Of a stretch of 64,000 nt of DNA, positions 48,455 to 56,118 are shown piece by piece. The notes under the pieces were generated by a model, which was given only the letters and a program-made list of their open reading frames with translations, ran no database searches and had not been told where the DNA came from. The DNA is taken from positions 124,001 to 188,000 of the forward strand of contig JALHNM010000001.1 of assembly GCA_022843485.1 (NCBI GenBank). The letters are read 5' to 3'. The position numbers were made by a program, and so were the translations under genes. This DNA comes from Fimbriimonadaceae bacterium. GTDB taxonomy: Bacteria > Armatimonadota > Fimbriimonadia > Fimbriimonadales > Fimbriimonadaceae. Each line of letters begins with the position of its first letter. Position 1 is the stretch's first letter.

Positions 48455-50257
48455 TTAGAGGCTTGACCCGAACGAGAAGTGGGTCTTGTTCCTGCCCTCT
48501 TGGTTGAAGGCGAAGTCGATTCTAAGGAGTCCAAGGTTCGGGACTCTGAAGCCCAACCCAAGCCCATAGCCCATCCTCAAGTCGGGCCTGGACGACTGCT
48601 CGAAGCCTTGAAGGGTTCCGTACCCGTCCCAAGCCCCGCCATAATCCATAAAGCCGACCAGGTAGAAGGCTCGTTGAATGGGGTAACGGTACTCGAAGGT
48701 TGTTAGGACAGACTGACGCCCCCAGAAGCGCTGGTTCTCGTACCCACGAAGTGACTCAGTCCCCCCAACGAACATCTGTTCGAAGAAAGGAACGTCCCCG
48801 AAGACGCGGCCGTACCTGGCTCGGAAGACGGCCACCGGGCGCGGCGCCTCGATAGGCGTGCCCTCCGGTCGTTTAGGCGACCAGTATTGGCGGTATTCGA
48901 TCGTCGATCGGAGGTTGAAGTTCGTCCCAAGGATGTTGGTGAACGAAGCGACGTTCCCGCCGATCCGGGAGATGTTGCTGTAGCCTGGCTCCACGACTAG
49001 CGACAGAAGTTTCCCTTCGTACGGCTCGTTGGTGGGTCGCCGAACGTCGTACGATGCTCCCAAGGATAGCGTGACGAGGTCACCATCTTGCTGGATGAAC
49101 TCTTGGGTCGGCGTGCCGACCGCGACGGTCCTGATGTTCTCGGCTCGGATCCCCACCGTCGCGCGGTAGTCTCCGCGCGGCCGGGAGAAGCTTACCGAGC
49201 CGCCGGTCCGGCGTTCGTCGAACCGGTTGTCCGCATCCCCTCCTCCTCCAAACGGGTTCGCTCCGCGATCCGTAAAGTTGTACACGATACGCGAGTAGAC
49301 GCTCGCGTTAAGAGCCGTATCCTGTGAGTCGTAGAAACGGTTTCCGAACGCGAGTTCGGCACTGGGCCCACCGCCAACCGTCGCCTGGGAAAGCTGGATC
49401 CCAACGCTTTGCCCGCGACCCAGAAAGTTCGAGTCGGAGTAGCTCAGCGTTCCCACGAGGCGACTCTGAGGGTCGAACGCCACGCCAGCGTTCAACATCC
49501 CGGTTCGAGCCTCCTTGAACTCGATCGCAAGGTCGTAGCTTCCGGGAGTGTCCGTCGGTTGAGGATCTGCTGGCTTCACTCCGTCCGGTTCGAACCAGTA
49601 CGTGAAGTAGAGCTCCTCGATATCCTTTCGCCACTGACGAGCGCTCAGGAGCCCTCCCGGCCGAGTTTTTACGAGGCGACGGAGGACCCTTTCGTCCATC
49701 CTTCTCAGCCCCAAGAACTTGATCTCGTTGACGGTCGGTTCGATGAGGGCGACGAGGAGCGTCCCCGGCGAGTCGTCCTGCGGCGCGAGCCGGTCGATTT
49801 GGACGAAGTACCCCTTCTCCTCATATGCAGAGGTGATCGCTTGGCGGATCGGTTGCGCGTTCCGATTGTTCCAGACCTGTCCGAGAGGTTGACTCTTCTC
49901 AACGATCTCCGTCACGGTCTCTGTGGGCACGACAGTGTTGCCCAAGACTCTCACCTCACGGACGACTGGGAACTCGCTGACTTGGACGATAAGGTCGGAC
50001 TCGGTCTCGCTCACGACCGATGTGAGGATCTTCACGTCTCGGAAGAAGCCCAGGTTTCGGACCGCCGTCTCGTCGTCGAGCACTTCCCGGGGGACAAGGG
50101 GCCGCCCCGGCTTGATCCTCATCGCCGCCAGGATGGCCTCGCGAGTGATCCGTTCCTGCCCCCGCACCTCAATGGCTCGGACGACGCTGGTCGCTTGGGC
50201 GAGGCAGTGCGCGCAGGCGCAGACGAGGGCTATGACGAGGGCTATCCGTGCGGTCAA
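48455..50257 (-). CDS. bamA: Outer membrane protein assembly factor BamA (Omp85)
   Basis: A 600-residue Omp85 protein. Signal peptide TARIALVIALVCACAHCLAQ; three POTRA domains in residues 25-270 (VVRAIEVRGQERITREAILA, VVREVRVLGNTVVPTETVTE, NEIKFLGLRRMDERVLRRLV); C-terminal beta-barrel from about 275. The conserved loop-6 motif is GGTESLRGYENQRFWGRQ (LRGY for VRGF). With only three POTRA domains it is shorter than proteobacterial BamA (five). The last residues are HFSFGSSL rather than ending in Phe. Start is TTG 50257 with a strong GGAGG 10 nt upstream. The gene lies in the same direction as tamB and skp. Confidence 0.93.
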   Translation of the reverse strand: MTARIALVIALVCACAHCLAQATSVVRAIEVRGQERITREAILAAMRIKPGRPLVPREVLDDETAVRNLGFFRDVKILTSVVSETESDLIVQVSEFPVVREVRVLGNTVVPTETVTEIVEKSQPLGQVWNNRNAQPIRQAITSAYEEKGYFVQIDRLAPQDDSPGTLLVALIEPTVNEIKFLGLRRMDERVLRRLVKTRPGGLLSARQWRKDIEELYFTYWFEPDGVKPADPQPTDTPGSYDLAIEFKEARTGMLNAGVAFDPQSRLVGTLSYSDSNFLGRGQSVGIQLSQATVGGGPSAELAFGNRFYDSQDTALNASVYSRIVYNFTDRGANPFGGGGDADNRFDERRTGGSVSFSRPRGDYRATVGIRAENIRTVAVGTPTQEFIQQDGDLVTLSLGASYDVRRPTNEPYEGKLLSLVVEPGYSNISRIGGNVASFTNILGTNFNLRSTIEYRQYWSPKRPEGTPIEAPRPVAVFRARYGRVFGDVPFFEQMFVGGTESLRGYENQRFWGRQSVLTTFEYRYPIQRAFYLVGFMDYGGAWDGYGTLQGFEQSSRPDLRMGYGLGLGFRVPNLGLLRIDFAFNQEGRNKTHFSFGSSL

Positions 50258-50332
50258 AAAGAGCTTCCTCCTTGGTAACTCGGGAGTTTAGACGGACAAG
50301 CGCGGGGCGCGTTATCCTGGCCCTACCGGGGG

Positions 50333-53300
50333 TCAGAAGCGGCGCGCCCAGTCGATCGAGAAGCGCCAGGGCACAGCTTCGGTGAGCCCCACGCCGAACC
50401 GGACCCGGTTGAGCACGCCAGCGCGCGACGGCGGCCGGTAGGTGACCTTGATCTCGAACCGCAGGGGCCCTTCGCCTTCTTGCTGAACCTGGCGGCGGCC
50501 TTGGAGCAGGAGACCTCGACCCAGCCTCTTGCCAGCGCTCACCACGAACTGAGCGAACGGGTCGTAGTCCAGGGTCAGATAGTCGAGCCCGAGACCCTGG
50601 GCGAACCCTCGGGTCACTCCCTGACTCAGCGCTGGGAGGGCTGCTTGGTAGAAGGACGCGCGGAGAAACGCGGAGTCCGACCGGTCGCCGAGGGCGAACT
50701 GGGCCAAGCCGGAGATGAGGTCGCGCTGACCGATGACGGCAAGGATTTCCTCTGAACGGAGGTCGGGCGGGTCGCTCGACGCTGTGAGACGCAGGTTCTG
50801 GCTGTCGAGCAGGTTCCCCGTCACGTTCAGGGCGACATTGTAGGACTCGAATTCGCCGGTCGACCGCCGCGCGACGATCCTCGTCTCGCCCTCCAGATCG
50901 ACGTCGATCCGCAACGCCCCCGCCGTAACCCCGAGGCTCGAGAGCGTGACCAGGATATCCCCTTCCGGGGCGAGCGAGATGCGAGCGTTCGGAAGCCGGA
51001 ACTCGCCTCCGGCAAGCTTGAGGGGCATGGCGACCTCTGGGGCGGAGAGGGACCCGGCGAGCTCGCCTGATCCGTACAGGTCGAGGCTACCGATACCGGC
51101 CTCGATCCGTACGTCCTGCACGTTGAGGCGAAGCCGGTCGAAGGCGGGGTCGATCTCGTATCGCGCCTCGGCCGCGGTCATGGGCTCGTTCGGCAGGAAT
51201 AGGACACCCCGGGCGACCGTCACATCGCCTCCGATCCGGGGCGCCAGCAGTGTTCCGCCGAACAGGATCGAGCCGCCGACAGTCCCGCTGCTCGCTGCCT
51301 GCGATCCGGGAAGCGTTTCGGTTATGTTGATGTCTTCGAGTTGGAGAGTCCCCGATAGCGAAGCTCCAGCTAGCAGCGCGTCACCTTCGACGCGCCCCTT
51401 GCCCAGCGGGATGGGTCCCGCCCCGGCGTCGAGCCTGGCCGAGCCCCCTTGCCCCCCTTTGGCGGCACCGACGATCCGGAGCCGGTTGCCGTCGAAGCTT
51501 GCGTCGAGGCTGGCGTCAGTCAGGGTCGCCTGGGCACTCTTGAACCGGAGAGCCGGCGCGTTCAGGCTGGCCCGCCCTCGAACGTCGAGGGCCTCGAGGA
51601 GGCCCTCGACCGTCACCGTGCCAGCGACATCCCCCTCCGACATCTCGTGATCGAGCGCCGGGAGGTACTCGGCGAAGGCAGAGAGCGGGCGCCGTTCAAA
51701 CTCAGCCTCAATCCGGAGCGGGGAGCGTTGGTTGAACCGGAGGCTCTCGTCGAGGGCTGAGAACGGGACTGTCGCTCGCAGCCCCCCTGTGAAACCCTCG
51801 TAATAGGCCTGTCCCGTGGCGACGACCTGGCGGTCGGCCACGACGAGGTCGTCGACGTTGAGCACGATCGGAACGGCCACGTTCCCGTCGTCCTCGGTCA
51901 AGAACGTTTCTGTCCGGACGAAGAGCGAGGCGCGGCCCTTTGGGTCGGCGATCGTGCCACCGAGAACCCCGGTGCCGGACAACTGCCCGGCCACGACCGG
52001 AGCCTGTGGGAGGAGGGTACTAGCCCACGTTAGGTCGAAGTTCGAAACGTTGAGGTCAAGTTCGATGGCTTCGTCCTTGCGCAATGCCCCGCGGGCCGCG
52101 ATCCGGCTCGGACCAGCGACCCACGTCAGTTCGCGCAAGTCCCACTCGGGGCCGGACTGCGACCCGACGAGCTTTAGGGTCCCCGCATCGCGGCCGGCCA
52201 ACTTGAGCTGCGTCGCCTCCAGGTCGATCAAGGGGGCTGACGCGACCAGTCCGTCCGATTCGAGATCAACAGTCCCCGTGAGAACCCCGTCGGACTCCCG
52301 GGCCAGTTCCCGCAGGCGTGGTTCCACAGTCCTCGAATCTAGCCTGGCCGCTCGGAACAACTCCGGAAGGGGGATCTCGAAAGCGTTCACTTTGGCGGCC
52401 CAAGACCGGGCCTCGAGGTCGGCGCCGAACGAAGCGAGTTCTATGTAGCGGTCCGTCGTACCGATCACACCGGACGCGGTGACCCTCCCCTCCCGCACCT
52501 GGGCCTTCACCTCGCCGCTTCCGATGGCGGCTTCGTTCACTGAGATCGAAGCTAACCTCAGGGTCGCATCCCCCTCGATCCGGCCCTCTCGATCCACGGT
52601 GCCCTCCACGCCGCCGGACAAGGTCCCGTCCGTCTCGAGACCGAGCTCGGACAGTCCAAGCCCAGAGGCAGGGACCCTTGAGAAATCGACTTGGAATCGG
52701 CCGGCCCCCTCGTCCAGCGCGTAGCTACCGGTCGCCACGAGGACGCCCTCGAACACGCTTGCCCGCCCGCCGGTGACCCTCACGGTCTGGCCCTCGAGGG
52801 ACACCTCGGCCGTCATGGCGTCGAGCTCGACCCCATAGGCACGCACCGCCTCGGAGCGCAGCCGGGCCCGGGCCACAGGGGCGTCAAGGGTTCCAGAGAC
52901 CTCGGCCGACTCGATCGAGACCTGCCCGGCGAAGTCGGGGCCGAAGAGAGCGGCCAGAGCCAGGCCGCCGCCCGATGCGTTGAACGAGAGCGTTCCGTCG
53001 GCAATGACCAGTCGCCCCGCCCCCTCGACGCGCCCGCCCCCGGCCCAGGCCCGCACACGGGTGACGTCGACCGCCCCTCGGTCGAAGCTGACGTCCGCCA
53101 CGACCTGCGGGATGCGCGTGGCACCGACCGTGATCTCGGCCGCCACGATCTGGGCCTCGACCGTCGGGGATTCGAGGGTGCCCCCGATCCGGCCTTTGGC
53201 CGCAGCGACCCCTTCGAGTCCCTCGACCCACCTCCCCAGGTTCACGGACCCTGCTTCGAACCGGAGGTCGAGACGACCGCCCGCCCCGGCTACGGGGCCG

Positions 53301-54856
53301 TCTGCGAGGAGCACCCCGGTCGGCGTGAAGGCGGCGAACCTCTGGATTTCAAACCGGTCTCCCTGGCCTTCGACCCGCGCCTCGAATCGGTCGACCGCGA
53401 GGGGGCCACGCTCGGGGACGTCGACGACGCCCTTCCCCTCGGCCCAGAGCGAGGTCTCGAGTCGCTTCATTGGGCCCTGGAAGACGGCTCGGAGCTCGGC
53501 AGTCCCCTTTATGCGCTTCTCAGCTCCCCCAAGGGGCAGCCGACCGAGCTGCACGTTCGGCACGACGGCTACCGCCCGAAGCGACTGCAGCCCGAGGTCG
53601 AGCCGAAACGCCCCGCGGCCCCGTTGGCCCCGCCAATCGGCCTCCCTTACCCTTACCGCTAACAGTTCGCCCGCCAGATCGAAGTCCGTACGGACCTTCG
53701 CCAGAGACTCCTCGCCCCAAATCACCCGGTCAGCGTCCAGCCGTCCGGAAACCCCGGGCCGCCCCTCCGCGAACGCGACGCCCCCGCGGAACCGTGCTCC
53801 TCGCCAAGCCAACTCTCGGGGCAAGGCACGCCCAAGCGAGGACCACACCCGCCGCCGGTCGGCGACGGCCGCCTCCAGATCCCCCTCCGCCCAGAGGGAC
53901 GGCGCAAAGGCGACTTGGCCCGCGAACCTAGCCTCGCGCCCGAGTTCTCGAACCGAAACGGACAGCCTCCCTTGCTCGGGGGATCCCTCCCAGTCGAGCC
54001 GCCCGTCCGCGCCGGCGAGGTCACGGCCCACGGAAAGGCCCCTGAACTCAAGGCCTACGCGACCGTCGATGGCCCATTCACCCGCGATGCGCGACGCCTC
54101 GAGCTGCCCCCCGCCCACGAGAGAGCCGACGCCGACGGCACCAAGAGGCTCGAGCGCCTTCGCGTCGATCCACCGGAGGGCGTGGGCGACCAGCGGGTCG
54201 AGTCGGGTGGAACGTGACTCCCAACTCACCCAGAGCCGCTCTTCGGAACTCGCCTGGATCTCCACACGTTGGGGCTGACCGCCCGGGAGCCGGACCACGG
54301 CCCGCGCCCAGAGATCCTGATCGGCCTGGGCGAACCGGACCCCCGAGAGCTGGAGCCTGGAGTCGAGGTTCGGGGACTGCGTCGCGTCGCGATACGCGAC
54401 CGTGGCATCGGTCACGAGGACGTCGAGCGGTGGGCCGACCTGTCCGGGGACGGGCTTCGGAAGTGCGCCCTCGAGGTCGAGCCGCCCACCCCTTCCACGG
54501 ACGACCGAAGCCTCGACTCCGCGGGCCACGGCCACGACCGCAGGCCCTCGGAGGGAGAGATCGACCTGCCGGGCCCGCGCCGCCCGAGTGCCGTCCGGCC
54601 GGGAGAGGCTCAATCGGTGGAGCGACGCCCGCCTTAGGACGGGGTCCACGCTATAGCTTTCCGCCTCAAGCCGGTAACGGCCCGCCTGGCCCTCGTACTC
54701 GACCTGAACCGGTACGCCCGGCGCGAGCACGAGAGCGACGCAGTCCCAGATGTAGAGGGCGCCCCACAAAGCAAAGCCAACGACGGCCCCCCAGACGGCG
54801 AGCGAGCCGGCGAAGAGGGCCGCTCCGCTCGTCAAGGTCTGGGCGGCTCGGCGCAA
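50333..54856 (-). CDS. TamB-family (DUF490) translocation/assembly protein
   Basis: A 1507-residue AsmA-like protein of the TamB group. One N-terminal membrane helix (SLAVWGAVVGFALWGALYIW) is followed by about 1,300 residues of repeating beta-strands (e.g. GGGRVEGAGRLVIADGTLSF), expected to form a long hydrophobic groove that bridges the periplasm and moves phospholipids or assembles OMPs. The C-terminal DUF490 domain is clear: LNVTGNLLDSQNLRLTASSD, SEEILAVIGQRDLISGLAQF and the end WRFSIDWARRF with terminal Phe. The TTG 54856 start has AGGGGA 8-13 nt upstream and TATCCT before that. It leads the bamA cluster, as in other diderms where tamB and bamA/tamA neighbour each other. Confidence 0.92.
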   Translation of the reverse strand: MRRAAQTLTSGAALFAGSLAVWGAVVGFALWGALYIWDCVALVLAPGVPVQVEYEGQAGRYRLEAESYSVDPVLRRASLHRLSLSRPDGTRAARARQVDLSLRGPAVVAVARGVEASVVRGRGGRLDLEGALPKPVPGQVGPPLDVLVTDATVAYRDATQSPNLDSRLQLSGVRFAQADQDLWARAVVRLPGGQPQRVEIQASSEERLWVSWESRSTRLDPLVAHALRWIDAKALEPLGAVGVGSLVGGGQLEASRIAGEWAIDGRVGLEFRGLSVGRDLAGADGRLDWEGSPEQGRLSVSVRELGREARFAGQVAFAPSLWAEGDLEAAVADRRRVWSSLGRALPRELAWRGARFRGGVAFAEGRPGVSGRLDADRVIWGEESLAKVRTDFDLAGELLAVRVREADWRGQRGRGAFRLDLGLQSLRAVAVVPNVQLGRLPLGGAEKRIKGTAELRAVFQGPMKRLETSLWAEGKGVVDVPERGPLAVDRFEARVEGQGDRFEIQRFAAFTPTGVLLADGPVAGAGGRLDLRFEAGSVNLGRWVEGLEGVAAAKGRIGGTLESPTVEAQIVAAEITVGATRIPQVVADVSFDRGAVDVTRVRAWAGGGRVEGAGRLVIADGTLSFNASGGGLALAALFGPDFAGQVSIESAEVSGTLDAPVARARLRSEAVRAYGVELDAMTAEVSLEGQTVRVTGGRASVFEGVLVATGSYALDEGAGRFQVDFSRVPASGLGLSELGLETDGTLSGGVEGTVDREGRIEGDATLRLASISVNEAAIGSGEVKAQVREGRVTASGVIGTTDRYIELASFGADLEARSWAAKVNAFEIPLPELFRAARLDSRTVEPRLRELARESDGVLTGTVDLESDGLVASAPLIDLEATQLKLAGRDAGTLKLVGSQSGPEWDLRELTWVAGPSRIAARGALRKDEAIELDLNVSNFDLTWASTLLPQAPVVAGQLSGTGVLGGTIADPKGRASLFVRTETFLTEDDGNVAVPIVLNVDDLVVADRQVVATGQAYYEGFTGGLRATVPFSALDESLRFNQRSPLRIEAEFERRPLSAFAEYLPALDHEMSEGDVAGTVTVEGLLEALDVRGRASLNAPALRFKSAQATLTDASLDASFDGNRLRIVGAAKGGQGGSARLDAGAGPIPLGKGRVEGDALLAGASLSGTLQLEDINITETLPGSQAASSGTVGGSILFGGTLLAPRIGGDVTVARGVLFLPNEPMTAAEARYEIDPAFDRLRLNVQDVRIEAGIGSLDLYGSGELAGSLSAPEVAMPLKLAGGEFRLPNARISLAPEGDILVTLSSLGVTAGALRIDVDLEGETRIVARRSTGEFESYNVALNVTGNLLDSQNLRLTASSDPPDLRSEEILAVIGQRDLISGLAQFALGDRSDSAFLRASFYQAALPALSQGVTRGFAQGLGLDYLTLDYDPFAQFVVSAGKRLGRGLLLQGRRQVQQEGEGPLRFEIKVTYRPPSRAGVLNRVRFGVGLTEAVPWRFSIDWARRF

Positions 54857-54989
54857 GGTCGTCCCCTAGGATAGACGAAAGGTCGTCCGGGTTGAAACGT
54901 CCCGCTGGAGGGTCTTCGGGACGGGTACAGTCTTCGTCCCCAAGCCCGGTGTCACAGCTGAGCTCGGTGGGGGCAAAGGATCGCACCAC

Positions 54990-55271
54990 ATGCCGCTCGA
55001 TAAGGTTAAGAAGCAAGACGTCATCAAGGCCTATGGCCTTCAGGAAGGGGACACCGGCTCGACCGAGGTCCAGATCGCCATTATGCAGGCCCGGATCCAG
55101 CAGATCACGGAGCATCTGAAGGCGAACAAGAAGGACTACCACTCGCGAGCGGGGCTGCTCAAGCTCGTCGGTAAGCGCCGACGGCTCGAGGGCTACCTGC
55201 GAGCACGGGACGTCGTGAAGTACCGCGAACTCATCGCCCGACTCGGGATCCGCGAAGTCCGGCCGAAGTAG
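54990..55271 (+). CDS. rpsO: 30S ribosomal protein S15
   Basis: A 93-residue S15, slightly longer than the 89 of E. coli. [20 protein letters not shown], the loop [20 protein letters not shown] and [20 protein letters not shown] are the family RNA-binding motifs. S15 is an early 16S rRNA binder at the central domain. TACAGT (54926-54931) with GGG before it is a probable -10 about 60 bp upstream; the leader could hold the autoregulatory S15 site, beginning with a GGGAC/GTCCC hairpin (54919-54941). A Uma2 gene lies between it and pnp, which normally follows rpsO directly. Confidence 0.97.
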   Translation: MPLDKVKKQDVIKAYGLQEGDTGSTEVQIAIMQARIQQITEHLKANKKDYHSRAGLLKLVGKRRRLEGYLRARDVVKYRELIARLGIREVRPK

Positions 55272-55288
55272 CGCTGCGGCCACCGGCG

Positions 55289-55294
55289 TAAACT
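55289..55294 (+). promoter_or_regulatory. -10 element of a leaderless promoter (Uma2 gene)
   Basis: GGCGTAAACT ends 6 nt before ATG 55301, giving the Uma2 gene its own start inside the rpsO-pnp interval. Confidence 0.45.
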
Positions 55295-55300
55295 AGGTGT

Positions 55301-55894
55301 ATGGCACTGCCAAAGGCCCTGGGCCGGATGACGCCGGCCGAATACCTTGCCTGGGAACGCCTTCAAGAGGGGCGTCATGAGTTTTTCGACGGCGTCGTGA
55401 TCGCAATGTCGGGCGCCTCGCTCAACCACGGGCGGGTGTGCGGCAACGCGTTCGCTGCGTTGCACAATGCCCTCAAGGGGGGGCGTTGCGAAGCCTTCAT
55501 CAACGACCAACGCGTGGCCGTCGAAGCGGCCAACAGCTACTTCTACCCTGACCTTTTCGTGGTCTGCGGGGGGCTGCAGCTTCAATCGGGAACGCACGAC
55601 ACGGTCGTCAACCCGATCCTGGTGGTGGAGGTGCTAAGCCCCAGCACCGAGAGCCGGGACCGGGTGCGGAAGTTCGAGGCCTACCGAAGCGTGCCCTCGC
55701 TCCACGAGTACCTTCTGATCGCCCAGGACCGGCCCTCGGTCGAGCGTTACCTTCGGTCAGAGGCGGGCAGCTGGATCTTCGATCAGACCGTCGGGCTTGA
55801 CCGCGACCTCCGGATGGAGTCCCTCGATCTGACGCTGAGCATGGCCGACCTCTATGCCCGCGTCGAGTTCCCGGTCGGCGAGGTCGAGGCCTAA
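55301..55894 (+). CDS. Uma2-family (DUF820) restriction-fold protein
   Basis: A 197-residue PD-(D/E)xK-fold protein of the Uma2 family. TPAEYLAWERLQEGRHEFFD is the N-terminal family motif with the first acidic residue; FINDQRVAVEAANSYFYPDL gives the PD motif; NPILVVEVLSPSTESRDRVR contains the E-x-[KL]-like catalytic strand, and KFEAYRSVPSLHEYLLI follows. Uma2 proteins are abundant in cyanobacteria and Armatimonadota-like genomes; their activity is mostly unknown, and no toxin-antitoxin partner is visible. It has its own leaderless -10. Its position between rpsO and pnp suggests insertion of a mobile-ish single gene into a conserved pair. Confidence 0.88.
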   Translation: MALPKALGRMTPAEYLAWERLQEGRHEFFDGVVIAMSGASLNHGRVCGNAFAALHNALKGGRCEAFINDQRVAVEAANSYFYPDLFVVCGGLQLQSGTHDTVVNPILVVEVLSPSTESRDRVRKFEAYRSVPSLHEYLLIAQDRPSVERYLRSEAGSWIFDQTVGLDRDLRMESLDLTLSMADLYARVEFPVGEVEA

Positions 55895-56118
55895 GCGCCA
55901 CCCCGCCGACCCTGGTAACCTCGCATTCGGCCAAGTCCTGGATGCGTGCCGTTCTTCGGAGGCACCTAAGGGTGATTGCGAAGAGCGGCATTCGGACTCG
56001 CTTGGTCGTCGGGCGAGGGCCCCTTGCGGGGGGCCAGCCATAAACGATAGGTCTTGTAAGTCCTATAGGTCTTATCGAAGAAGGGCTAAGCCTCGCCCCC
56101 AGAGAGCGAGAACACAAC
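55895..56118 (+). other. pnp leader region with hairpin and TAGGTCTT direct repeats
   Basis: These 224 bp hold no gene. GGCCCC/GGGGCC (about 56019-56034) can form a hairpin. Between about 56049 and 56083 the sequence ATAGGTCTT is repeated (GATAGGTCTTG, TATAGGTCTTA) around AAGTCC, in a locally AT-rich stretch that could be a promoter or protein-binding site. In many bacteria the pnp leader is the target of PNPase autoregulation through RNase III. Confidence 0.35.

Noticed and set aside
54214-55119. Plus-strand frame at the 5' end of tamB and over rpsO
   Set aside because: Antisense to tamB and out of frame with rpsO; Pro/Arg-rich composition is typical of spurious GC-rich frames.
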